From: Hominenteromicrobium sp900549945
GTDB taxonomy: Bacteria; Bacillota; Clostridia; Oscillospirales; Acutalibacteraceae
Length of the DNA: 64,000 bases
Assembly (NCBI GenBank): GCA_902472305.1
Contig: CABRNK010000002.1
Coordinates: 1-64,000 of the forward strand
Reading direction: 5' to 3'
The translations under genes and the position numbers were made by a program. Shown here piece after piece: positions 14,972 through 23,332 of the stretch (position 1 is the first letter of the stretch; each line of letters starts with the position of its first letter). Below the pieces are notes generated by a model that saw nothing but the letters and a program-made list of their open reading frames with translations, ran no database searches and was not told the origin of the DNA.

Positions 14972-16414
14972 ATGAAAAAAACATTTATCACACAGATCCC
15001 CGATAAGGCCGGCGCCTTTTTGAAGGCCAGCCGGATCATCGCGCAGGCCGGCGGCAACATCACGCGCGTCAGCTACAACAAGGCGATCGACCTGCATATG
15101 CTTTTCATCGAGGTGTCCGCGACAGATGAACAGCTCACAGAAATTTCCGAAGCGCTCCGCGCCATCGGCTATATCTCGGACAATGCCTCGCCGGGCCAGA
15201 CCATTCTGCTTGAGTTCAAGCTGCCGAATGTGCCGAGCGCCCTTTTGCCGGTGCTGGAGCTCGTCGAGAGCTACCACTTCAACATCCCGTATATCAACGG
15301 TCAGGGCAGCGACGACGCGGACCAGACCTTTAAAATCGCCATCCATTTTAAGCAGCCGGACAAGATCAAGAAATTTCTCGACGAAGCCGCGAAGCTCTGC
15401 TCAATCCGCGTTTTGAATTACGACAAAAGTCAGAAAATGCTCGACAACACGGTGTTTTACCTCTCCTTTGCGAGCCAGCTCACAGCACTTCTGAATCTCG
15501 ACAAAAGCGCGCAGAGCGCGCTGATCGCCGACTCCAACCTGATTATGCAGCTGCTCGACGACCGCGGCACGGCCCCGTACCGGACTTTTTCCTATATCAG
15601 CCGGTTTGCGGAGATGCTCAAGCGCTTTAAGGGCGATAATTTCTGCGCTGAAACCTACCGCCGCACGCTTTCGGACGGCTGGACGCTGCACATGATCGAG
15701 CCGCCCTGCGGCAGCAACACGTACATTCTGGAAAAGGACGGCGCGCTGCTCTTCATCGACTGCGGCTTCGCCTGCTATGCGCCCGAGATGATGAAGATCC
15801 TTTACGGCCTGTTTCCGGATTTCGACCGCATGGAAAAGGCGATCATCCCGACGCACCCGGACATCGACCACTGCGGCCTCCTTCACCTGTTTCCGGACGT
15901 GTACGTCAGCAACGAAGGCCGGCTCAACTTTGCGCTCGAGAACAACAGCCTGCCGAACTTCCGCGAGCAGAACAAGCTGCACGCGCCGTACAGCCGCATC
16001 AGCAAGCTCTTGACGCGGTACTGTCCGCCGCAGATGAACACGATCCGCGCGCTCGGCGAGCCGAAGGAAGCGGGCCCCATTGCATATATCGCCCCGCTGG
16101 AATTCCACGGCCTGAAGCTCGACATCTATGCGGGCAACGGCGGGCACTCGAAGGGGGAAATCGCGATTGTAGACGAAAAAAACAAGATCGTTTTCAGCGG
16201 CGACATCGTCGTCAATATCGCGGGCTTTTCAAAGGAACAGGCGGAGTTCAACAAGCTCGCGCCGTACCTTCTGACGAGCGTCAACCTCGATTCCAAGATG
16301 GCGACCGAGGAGCGCCTCGGCCTGCAAAAAAAATTCAGCCCGCAGGCTTACACCTACTGCTGCGGACACGGCGCAATGATGCTGCCCGGCGCTGCGCCGG
16401 AAAGAAAGAAATAA
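14972..16414 (+). CDS. ACT-domain and metallo-beta-lactamase-fold fusion protein
   Basis: A 480-residue two-part protein. Residues 1 to about 165 look like one or two ACT regulatory folds (FITQIPDKAGAFLKASRIIA, then a second ILLEFKLPNVPSALLPVLELVE), which usually bind amino acids. From about residue 230 a metallo-beta-lactamase fold follows: SNTYILEKDGALLFIDCGF, THPDIDHCG (an HxDxDH form of the metal motif), GGHSKGEIAIV, FSGDIVVN and a late GHG. Such folds hydrolyse esters or thioesters, or reduce oxygen; the substrate is unknown. ATG 14972 is chosen because the ACT homology starts there. The ribosome site is weak. Confidence 0.8.
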   Translation: MKKTFITQIPDKAGAFLKASRIIAQAGGNITRVSYNKAIDLHMLFIEVSATDEQLTEISEALRAIGYISDNASPGQTILLEFKLPNVPSALLPVLELVESYHFNIPYINGQGSDDADQTFKIAIHFKQPDKIKKFLDEAAKLCSIRVLNYDKSQKMLDNTVFYLSFASQLTALLNLDKSAQSALIADSNLIMQLLDDRGTAPYRTFSYISRFAEMLKRFKGDNFCAETYRRTLSDGWTLHMIEPPCGSNTYILEKDGALLFIDCGFACYAPEMMKILYGLFPDFDRMEKAIIPTHPDIDHCGLLHLFPDVYVSNEGRLNFALENNSLPNFREQNKLHAPYSRISKLLTRYCPPQMNTIRALGEPKEAGPIAYIAPLEFHGLKLDIYAGNGGHSKGEIAIVDEKNKIVFSGDIVVNIAGFSKEQAEFNKLAPYLLTSVNLDSKMATEERLGLQKKFSPQAYTYCCGHGAMMLPGAAPERKK

Positions 16415-16434
16415 CTGAACCGGCAGAGATTTTC

Positions 16435-17583
16435 TTAAAATCTGCCGAAAAAGGGGGAGCTGCACCGCGGTGCAGCTCCCTCTTTTTCGGCTTTTCCGTG
16501 TATGCAGTCGGTCAGCGCGCGGTGCCATGCGACGTCCGCCCACATGCCGGGGAACTGCGGCGCACAGAAATTGCTCGTGCCGATCGCCGCCCAGCAGCCA
16601 GTTTTCGCGGCCTCCTGCACGCCGACCTCGCAGAGCTCCTTCATCCACGCCCAGTCGAGCCCGCATTCGTTGTAAAACACGACCGCCCAGCACTCCGTCG
16701 TGACGAGCGGGATGTCCCTGCTGCGCGCAAACGACGCAAAATGCGCGATCTGCGTGCGGAGCACCATCTTCCAGTATTCGGGGCTTTCCTCGTAAAGCGC
16801 CTTCGAGGCCGCCATGCCCTCGCGGAAATCCTGCCCGTCGTAGATGCGGCCCTCACGGCGGAGCGTGAAATCAAACCGGCCGTCGCCGTCGCTGTTCATC
16901 CAGATATGCGGCTCCAAAAAATCCCATTTACCGTAGTCCTCGCGCTCCATTCTGTAGAATTCCGAGGAGATCGAGAACGTGACGGGCATCTGCGGAAAAA
17001 CCGCCTTAAAGGCCTCTATGCAGCGGTTGGACCACGCGGTCGTCTCGGCCGAGTCGCGCGGCAGCGGGGCGCCGTTTTCGCCCTTCGGCGCACAGTCCAG
17101 CCAGTTCGGAAACTCGTTGCAGAAATCGACGTACAAAATCGTATCGTACAGGCCGGCGCTTTCGATCTTGCGCAGCAGGTCGATCCAGATCTGCGCGAAG
17201 TCCTCCGGCGTTTTCAGCTTCGAAACGTACGAATCGCTTTCCTTGTGCCGGAACCAGCCCGAAAGGCCGACCAAAACGCCGTGCTTTTGGCAGACGCGCA
17301 GAAATTCGAGCAGATTTTCGAGCACATTCGAGACCGTAATCGGCTTTGTCGAGCCCCAGCCGCACGCCTCCCAGACCGGGTCGAGCGCAAAGCTGCCCGT
17401 ATCGCTGAGCGCGATCAGCTGAGGATAGGGATCGATGCGCACGGCGTCGTAGCCGCGCTCGACAAGCTCTGAAACCGCCTTGTCCCAATCCTCAAAGCCT
17501 TCTCCCGGGCCCCTGCGCTCCAGCCACGAAAAATCCCACATGGCAATGGCAATCGGCCTGCCGCGTCCAAAAAAATCTTTCAT
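16435..17583 (-). CDS. Cellulase-like glycoside hydrolase (clan GH-A fold)
   Basis: A 382-residue TIM-barrel hydrolase resembling the cellulase-like group of GH5-related enzymes. Two carboxylates in the expected places are Glu in VDFCNEFPNW (likely acid/base) and Glu in LVTTECWAVV (likely nucleophile). WDFSWLERRGPGEGFEDW and GYDAVRIDPYP mark the barrel start. No signal peptide, so probably intracellular on oligosaccharides; substrate unknown. ATG 17583 has GGGAGG about 9 nt upstream. The last 18 codons read through the terminator palindrome, so the C-terminal tail (EGAAPRCSSPFFGRF) is terminator-encoded. Confidence 0.75.
   Translation of the reverse strand: MKDFFGRGRPIAIAMWDFSWLERRGPGEGFEDWDKAVSELVERGYDAVRIDPYPQLIALSDTGSFALDPVWEACGWGSTKPITVSNVLENLLEFLRVCQKHGVLVGLSGWFRHKESDSYVSKLKTPEDFAQIWIDLLRKIESAGLYDTILYVDFCNEFPNWLDCAPKGENGAPLPRDSAETTAWSNRCIEAFKAVFPQMPVTFSISSEFYRMEREDYGKWDFLEPHIWMNSDGDGRFDFTLRREGRIYDGQDFREGMAASKALYEESPEYWKMVLRTQIAHFASFARSRDIPLVTTECWAVVFYNECGLDWAWMKELCEVGVQEAAKTGCWAAIGTSNFCAPQFPGMWADVAWHRALTDCIHGKAEKEGAAPRCSSPFFGRF
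16444..16488. terminator. Bidirectional terminator between the fusion protein and cellulase-like genes
   Basis: GGGAGCTGCACCG and CGGTGCAGCTCCC form a perfect palindrome, flanked by A-rich and T-rich runs on both sides. It ends the plus-strand gene (stop 16414) and lies inside the last codons of the minus-strand gene. Confidence 0.85.
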
Positions 17584-17656
17584 ACCAATAATCCTCCCAA
17601 AATGCAGATTTTTCTGCGAATTGACTGCATCATACCACGAAACCGGTGAATTGGCA

Positions 17657-17693
17657 AGAAAAAGACTGCGCCTTCGCAAAGAAAACGCAGTCT
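17657..17693 (-). terminator. Intrinsic terminator of gyrBA
   Basis: On the minus strand AGACTGCG and CGCAGTCT form an 8-bp stem with a 15-nt loop, followed by TTTTTC. Confidence 0.85.
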
Positions 17694-17705
17694 CCACAAA
17701 ATCAA

Positions 17706-20237
17706 TTATTCTTCGGAGGTTTCTTCCGTTTCATCCTCCGCTGCGGGATCTTCGGCCATGCCCTCCTCGGCGGTGCCGTCATCCTCTACGGCGGAAATTT
17801 CTTCGTCCTCGTCGTGCGGCGCGCGGGCCATCGTGATCACACGGCTGCCCTCCGCGAGCTTCATCACGCGGACGCCTTTGCTCGGGCGCGCGCAGATGCG
17901 CACGGACTGCGCCTCGATGCGGATGATTATGCCGTCATCGGAGATCAGGATTATGTCGTCGTCGAGGTCGACCACCTTGATCGCCGCCACATCGCCGTAT
18001 TTTTCGACGTGGTAGTTCAGTATGCCCTTGCCGCCGCGGCGCTGCAGGCGGTAGTCGCCGATCTCCGAGATGCGGCCGTAGCCGGTTTCGGAAACCGTGA
18101 GTACGAGCCCTTCCTCGCGCAGAACGCTCATGCCGACAACCACGTCGTCGCCGAGCAGGCGGATCGCACGGACACCGCGGGCCTGCCGGCCCATTTCGCG
18201 GACGTCGTCCTCGTGGAATCGAATCGCCTTGCCGTGCTTCGTCGCGACGAGCAGATCATCCTTGCCGCTCGTGATGCGCACCCAGCTCAGCACATCGTCC
18301 TCGGCGAGGTCGATCGCGATCAGGCCGTTTTTGCGCACATTCGAGAACGCCGCGAGGCTGACGCGCTTGATGACCGCGTTTTTCGTGACCATTACGAGGT
18401 AGCGCTCGTCGTCGAATGCCTCGACGCGGATCATCGAGGTGATTCTCTCCTCGGGCTGCAGCGGCAGCAGGTTGGCGATGTTGATGCCGCGGCTCGTTCT
18501 CGAGCCTTCCGGTACCTCGTAGCACTTGAGCCGGTAAACGCGGCCGCGGTCGGAGAAGAACAGCACGTAATCGTGGCTGTTCGCAGTGAACAGCTCGGTC
18601 ACGATGTCCTCGTCGCGGCGTGTCATGCCGGAAATGCCGCGGCCACCGCGGCGCTGCGTGCGGTACGTGTCGAGCGTCTGGCGCTTCGCGTAGCCGAAAT
18701 TCGTCAGCGTGATGACGCAGCCCTCGTTCGGGATCAGATCCTCGATATCCATCTCGCCGCTGATTGCCGCGATCTCCGTGCGGCGCTCGTCGCTGAACTT
18801 CTTCTTCATTTCGAGCGCTTCGTCCTTGATGATGCCGAACCGGCGCGCCTCGCTGCCGACAATATCGATATAATCGGCGATCTTGAGGCGCAGGGCGGCA
18901 AGCTCCTCCTCAATCTTCGTGCGCTCGAGGCCGGTAAGCTGGCCGAGGCGCATCTGCACGATGGCCTGCGCCTGCACGTCGTCGAGGCCGAAACGCGTCA
19001 TCAGCGCTTCCTTGCCCTCGGGAATCGATTTCGAGCTTCTCAGAATCGCGATGACCTCGTCGATGAAGTCGAGCGCGATCATGAGGCCGTCGAGAATATG
19101 CGCGCGCTCCTGCGCCTTTTTCAAATCAAACTGCGTGCGGCGCAGCACGACCTCGCTCTGGAACCGGATATATTCCTCCAGAATCTGCTTTAGGGTGAGC
19201 GTGCGCGGCTGCCCGTCGACGATCGCGAGCATGATCACGCCGAAGGTGATCTGCATCTGCGTGAACGAATACAGGTTGTTCAGGACGATCTGCGGCGAGG
19301 CGTCGCGCTTTACGTCGATGACGATGTGCATGCCGTTTCTGTCCGAATGGTCGTCGATGTTCGAGATGCCGTCGAGGCGCTTTTCCTTGACGAGATCGGC
19401 GATACTTTCAATCAGGCGCGCCTTATTGACCTGATACGGCAGCTCGGAGACGACGATTTGGAACCGGCCGTTCGGCTTTTCGACGATCTCCGCGCGGGCG
19501 CGCACGTGGATCTTGCCGCGGCCCGTGGCGTAGGCGGCGCGGATGCCCGAGCGGCCCATGATGATACCGCCTGTCGGGAAATCCGGCCCCTTGATGTACT
19601 GCATCAGGCCCTCGAGCGTGATGTCCGGGTCATCGACCATCGCGCAGACGCCGTCGAGCACCTCGCCCATATTGTGCGGGGGGATATTCGTCGCCATGCC
19701 GACCGCGATGCCTGTCGAGCCATTGACGAGGATATTCGGAAAATGCGAGGGCAGAACGCACGGCTCCTTCAGGCGGTCGTCGTAGTTCGGTTCGAAATCG
19801 ACGGTATCCTTGTCGATGTCCCGCAGCATTTCGACAGAGAGCTTTGCCATTCTCGCCTCGGTATATCGGTAGGCGGCGGCGGGGTCGCCGTCCACGGAGC
19901 CGAAGTTGCCGTGGCCATCCACGAGCATGTAGCGCATGGAGAAATCCTGCGCGAGGCGCACGAGCGCGTCGTAAACCGAAACGTCGCCGTGCGGGTGATA
20001 GCGGCCGAGCACGGCGCCGACCGTATCGGCGCACTTTCTGTACGCCTTTTCCGGCCACAGGCTGTTTTCATACATCGTGTACAGGATGCGGCGGTGCACC
20101 GGCTTCAAGCCGTCGCGCACGTCGGGCAGCGCACGGGACACGATGACGGACATGGAATAATCGAGGAAGGAATCCTCCATGATTTTTCTGAGGTCAACCT
20201 GTATGAGGTTTTCCCTTGTTTCTTCAGTATGATCCAT
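17706..20237 (-). CDS. gyrA: DNA gyrase subunit A
   Basis: An 843-residue subunit that breaks and rejoins DNA. The catalytic Tyr125 is in AYRYTEARM. The C-terminal domain has the GyrA box QRRGGRG, which separates it from ParC, plus later blade repeats, and an acidic tail (DEDEEISAVEDDG onward). In the quinolone region the sequence is HPHGDVSVYDALV, so residue 86, equal to E. coli Ser83, is valine. It follows gyrB by 21 nt on the same strand with a GGACAC-type weak site, and is the last gene before the terminator. Confidence 0.97.
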   Translation of the reverse strand: MDHTEETRENLIQVDLRKIMEDSFLDYSMSVIVSRALPDVRDGLKPVHRRILYTMYENSLWPEKAYRKCADTVGAVLGRYHPHGDVSVYDALVRLAQDFSMRYMLVDGHGNFGSVDGDPAAAYRYTEARMAKLSVEMLRDIDKDTVDFEPNYDDRLKEPCVLPSHFPNILVNGSTGIAVGMATNIPPHNMGEVLDGVCAMVDDPDITLEGLMQYIKGPDFPTGGIIMGRSGIRAAYATGRGKIHVRARAEIVEKPNGRFQIVVSELPYQVNKARLIESIADLVKEKRLDGISNIDDHSDRNGMHIVIDVKRDASPQIVLNNLYSFTQMQITFGVIMLAIVDGQPRTLTLKQILEEYIRFQSEVVLRRTQFDLKKAQERAHILDGLMIALDFIDEVIAILRSSKSIPEGKEALMTRFGLDDVQAQAIVQMRLGQLTGLERTKIEEELAALRLKIADYIDIVGSEARRFGIIKDEALEMKKKFSDERRTEIAAISGEMDIEDLIPNEGCVITLTNFGYAKRQTLDTYRTQRRGGRGISGMTRRDEDIVTELFTANSHDYVLFFSDRGRVYRLKCYEVPEGSRTSRGINIANLLPLQPEERITSMIRVEAFDDERYLVMVTKNAVIKRVSLAAFSNVRKNGLIAIDLAEDDVLSWVRITSGKDDLLVATKHGKAIRFHEDDVREMGRQARGVRAIRLLGDDVVVGMSVLREEGLVLTVSETGYGRISEIGDYRLQRRGGKGILNYHVEKYGDVAAIKVVDLDDDIILISDDGIIIRIEAQSVRICARPSKGVRVMKLAEGSRVITMARAPHDEDEEISAVEDDGTAEEGMAEDPAAEDETEETSEE

Positions 20238-20258
20238 TGGCTTTGTGTCCTTTCGCGC

Positions 20259-22214
20259 TTATATATCCAGATTCTTGACGTATTTTGCGTTTTTCTCGAT
20301 GAACTCACGGCGCGGCTCGACCTTATCGCCCATCAAAATGGTAAAGACCTCGTCGGCCTGCGCGGCGTCGCTCGGCGTAACCTGCAGCATGACGCGCGTA
20401 TCCGGGTTCATCGTCGTCTCCCAGAGCTGCTCGGAGTCCATTTCGCCGAGGCCCTTATAGCGCTGGATGTCGTAGCCCGCCTGCAGCTCTGCCATGATGC
20501 TGTCGCGCTCCGCGTCGGAATACGCGTAATAATGCCGCTTGTTTTTCGTTACGCGGAACAGCGGCGGCTGCGCGATATAGACGTGCCCGGCCTCGACGAG
20601 CGGGCGCATATAGCGGTAAAAGAATGTGAGCAGCAGCGTGCGGATATGCGAGCCGTCGACGTCGGCATCGGCCATGATGATAACGCGGCCGTACCGCAGC
20701 TTTGCAAGGTCAAATTCCTCGCCGATACCGGTGCCGAGCGCGGTGATGACCGGCATCAGCTTATCGTTGCCGTACACGCGGTCGAGGCGCGCCTTTTCGA
20801 CATTCAGCATCTTGCCCCAAAGCGGGAGAATCGCCTGAAATTTCCGGTCGCGGCCGCCTTTTGCGGAGCCGCCTGCGGAATCGCCCTCGACAATATAGAT
20901 CTCGGTTTCCTCCGGATTTCTGGACTGGCAGTCCGCAAGCTTGCCGGGCAGCGTGGCACTTTCGAGCGCCGACTTGCGCCGCACGAGGTCGCGGGCCTTA
21001 CGGGCCGCCTCTCTGGCGCGGGAGGCCGCCATCGCCTTGTCGAAGATCGCGCGGGCAACCGCCGGATTTTCCTCGAGGAAGGTCGTCAGCTTATCGGCCA
21101 CCATGGAGCTGACAAGGCCGCCGATTTCAGTGTTGCCGAGCTTGCCCTTTGTCTGGCCCTCAAACTGCGCCTCCTTGACCTTGACGCTGATGACGCAGGT
21201 CAGACCCTCGCGCACGTCCTCGCCGGACAGTTTTTTGTCGGCTTCCTTCAGAATATTGTACTTTCTCGCGTATTCGTTCATAATGCGCGTCAGCGCGCGC
21301 TTAAAGCCGTCCTCGTGTGTGCCGCCGTCCACCGTGTGGATGTTGTTCGCGAAAGAGAGGATGAACTCGTTGAAGCTGTCCGTATACTGCATGGCGATTT
21401 CACAGGTGGCGTTATCGTCCGCCGCTGTGGCTGCGAAATAGATCGGCTCCGGGTGGATTTTCTCCTTGCTGCGGTTCAGGTACTCGACAAAGCTCGAAAC
21501 ACCGCCCTCATAATGGAACTGCTCGCTCCTGAGATTTTCCGGGTCACGCTCGTCGGTCAAAACGATGTTGACGCCCGCATTCAGGAACGCCTGCTCGCGC
21601 AGGCGCGTCTCCAGCGTCTGGAACTCATAGACCGTCGTCTCCTTGAAAATTTCCGGATCAGCCTGAAAGCGCACTGTCGTGCCGGTTTCCTCCGGGTTTT
21701 CAAGCGGGCCGGCATCCTTTAGATCGTAGACAGCGCTGCCGCGCTCGAAGCGCTGGCGGTACAGCCGCCCGTTCTGCCGCACCTCGACCTCCAGCCATGT
21801 GGACAGGGCGTTGACGACCGAGGCGCCGACGCCGTGCAGGCCGCCGGAAACCTTATAGCTGCCGCCGCCGAACTTGCCGCCCGCGTGCAGGATCGTGTAA
21901 ACGACTGTGACAGCCGGCAGGCCGGTCTGCTGCTGCACGCCGACCGGCACGCCGCGCCCGTTATCCCGGACATAGATGATGTCGCCCGGCAAAATCTTGA
22001 CGTCGATGCGGTCGCAGTAACCGGCAAGCGCCTCGTCGATCGCATTGTCCACAATCTCATAGACGAGGTGGTGCAGGCCGCGCGGCCCCGTGGAGCCGAT
22101 GTACATGCCCGGGCGCTTCCGGACAGCCTCCAGCCCCTCGAGAACCTGAATTTGGTCCGAGCCGTAATTCGTATCTACATGAGTCATTTCATTGATATCC
22201 ATCTGTGCGCTCAT
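20259..22214 (-). CDS. gyrB: DNA gyrase subunit B
   Basis: A 651-residue ATPase subunit. The GHKL ATP site shows as EIVDNAIDEALAGYCD and DNGRGVPVG; the TOPRIM domain has EGDSAGGSAKGGRDRKFQAI and DADVDGSHIRTLLL; the C-terminus has YKGLGEMDSEQLWETTMNP. It pairs with GyrA to supercoil DNA with ATP. First gene of the gyrBA operon, with its own promoter just upstream. Confidence 0.97.
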   Translation of the reverse strand: MSAQMDINEMTHVDTNYGSDQIQVLEGLEAVRKRPGMYIGSTGPRGLHHLVYEIVDNAIDEALAGYCDRIDVKILPGDIIYVRDNGRGVPVGVQQQTGLPAVTVVYTILHAGGKFGGGSYKVSGGLHGVGASVVNALSTWLEVEVRQNGRLYRQRFERGSAVYDLKDAGPLENPEETGTTVRFQADPEIFKETTVYEFQTLETRLREQAFLNAGVNIVLTDERDPENLRSEQFHYEGGVSSFVEYLNRSKEKIHPEPIYFAATAADDNATCEIAMQYTDSFNEFILSFANNIHTVDGGTHEDGFKRALTRIMNEYARKYNILKEADKKLSGEDVREGLTCVISVKVKEAQFEGQTKGKLGNTEIGGLVSSMVADKLTTFLEENPAVARAIFDKAMAASRAREAARKARDLVRRKSALESATLPGKLADCQSRNPEETEIYIVEGDSAGGSAKGGRDRKFQAILPLWGKMLNVEKARLDRVYGNDKLMPVITALGTGIGEEFDLAKLRYGRVIIMADADVDGSHIRTLLLTFFYRYMRPLVEAGHVYIAQPPLFRVTKNKRHYYAYSDAERDSIMAELQAGYDIQRYKGLGEMDSEQLWETTMNPDTRVMLQVTPSDAAQADEVFTILMGDKVEPRREFIEKNAKYVKNLDI

Positions 22215-22249
22215 TATCCTTTCTTGTCCGCATGGTTACCTTTATATAT

Positions 22250-22278
22250 AGTATACCATATCTGCCGCCCCTTTACAA
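22250..22278 (-). promoter_or_regulatory. Promoter of gyrBA
   Basis: On the minus strand TTGTAA (22278-22273) and TATACT (22255-22250) are 17 bp apart, and TGG before the -10 adds an extended -10. Confidence 0.8.
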
Positions 22279-22391
22279 GGTTTCCCCCTGAATTTGAGAA
22301 TAAAAAAAGCGCCGCTTCCGCGCGGCTTTCCCGATTGCCGCCATCCGCTCCGCAATTTTGTGCCAAACCGCACTTTTCTGCGTTTAAACGC

Positions 22392-22418
22392 AAAAAAAGC
22401 CCGTTCAAAAACGGGCTT
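22392..22418 (-). terminator. Intrinsic terminator after the zinc-ribbon gene
   Basis: On the minus strand AGCCCGTT and AACGGGCT form a stem followed by seven T residues. Confidence 0.88.
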
Positions 22419-22431
22419 TCTCATTTTTGTT

Positions 22432-22875
22432 TTACGTCCGGTCCTCCGGCGCGCCGGGTTCCTCGTAGCGGCCGGTATCGATTTCGGAGAAGGTATCCGC
22501 CTTTTCCTGCGCAGGGCGGCGCTGCGCCGTCTGCCGGCGGTTCTCCTGCACCGGGCGCTGCACGCGCTTAATTACCGGCTTTTTGAGGTATACCGTGAAA
22601 AGACTCAAAAGGAAAAAAAGCGCAAACGGGATGAACACATACAGGCAGGTAAACAGCCCGATGTCGTCGAGCACGAATTTGTGAAAGAAATAGATACAGA
22701 CGCCGGCGCAGATCGCAAGCACGGAAAACACGTAGACAAGCGGGGAAAGATACACATTCGAAATGCCGCCGCAGCGCGGGCACTTATACTCGCCCTCGCG
22801 CTTCAGCTTCCACGTGCGGACCAGATTGACGCGCTTTCTGCAATACGGACACGTCGGAATACCAAAATACTGCAT
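22432..22875 (-). CDS. Zinc-ribbon membrane protein, function unknown
   Basis: A 147-residue protein. It starts with a four-cysteine ribbon (CPYC at 9-12 and CPRC at about 32-35), followed by two hydrophobic segments (about 46-66 and 73-95), and a basic, glutamine-rich cytosolic tail that turns acidic at the end. This layout suggests a small membrane protein with a cytosolic zinc knuckle. I do not recognise a named family. It lies between remB and gyrB, where Bacillus has no such gene, and has its own terminator. Confidence 0.75.
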   Translation of the reverse strand: MQYFGIPTCPYCRKRVNLVRTWKLKREGEYKCPRCGGISNVYLSPLVYVFSVLAICAGVCIYFFHKFVLDDIGLFTCLYVFIPFALFFLLSLFTVYLKKPVIKRVQRPVQENRRQTAQRRPAQEKADTFSEIDTGRYEEPGAPEDRT

Positions 22876-22897
22876 AGAACCGGATTTCCTTTCCTAG

Positions 22898-23197
22898 TTA
22901 TTTCTGCTTTCCGGCGGCCGGCCGCATGAACGGGAGACCGCCGATTTCCGCCCGCGAGCGCTTCAAAAGCGTCGCCGGCGCGATCTGCGTGATATACACG
23001 CGCCTGCCGCACACAAAATCACGGCACACAACAATGGAGCGCGGCAGGTCATAGCACACGTCCTCCACGAGGTTTTCCGCCTCGGCGCGCTTTAAAAAAT
23101 CGCGCGTCGTCTTGGAAACCGTCGTATTCTCGAGGTCGAAAATGCCGATCACGTCCTCCTCGCGCACCACGACGCCGAGGCCAAGATGAATATACAC
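22898..23197 (-). CDS. remB: RemB/DUF370-family regulator (YaaB-like)
   Basis: A 99-residue protein of the RemA/RemB (DUF370) family, known in Bacillus for control of biofilm matrix genes. It starts VYIHLGLGVVVREEDVIGIFDLENTTVSK. The start is GTG 23197, since AAGGAGG lies 6 nt upstream; the frame further up is not conserved. Position between recF and gyrB equals that of B. subtilis remB (yaaB). DNA binding is inferred from RemA. Confidence 0.85.
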   Translation of the reverse strand: MYIHLGLGVVVREEDVIGIFDLENTTVSKTTRDFLKRAEAENLVEDVCYDLPRSIVVCRDFVCGRRVYITQIAPATLLKRSRAEIGGLPFMRPAAGKQK

Positions 23198-23332
23198 GCG
23201 ATCCCTCCTTGAAGCGCCGCATCGCAGATGCAAAGAACGACGCGCTTTGCCGCAAAGCCCCTCCGGCTTTATTGTGCCATAATTATAGCATAAAACCCGC
23301 CCGGCGTACAGACATGGAATATAACCGTTTTC

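Noticed and set aside
17646..19193. Long plus-strand frames opposite gyrA
   Set aside because: Antisense shadows of gyrA; composition is His/Arg/Asp-rich as expected from reversed codons.
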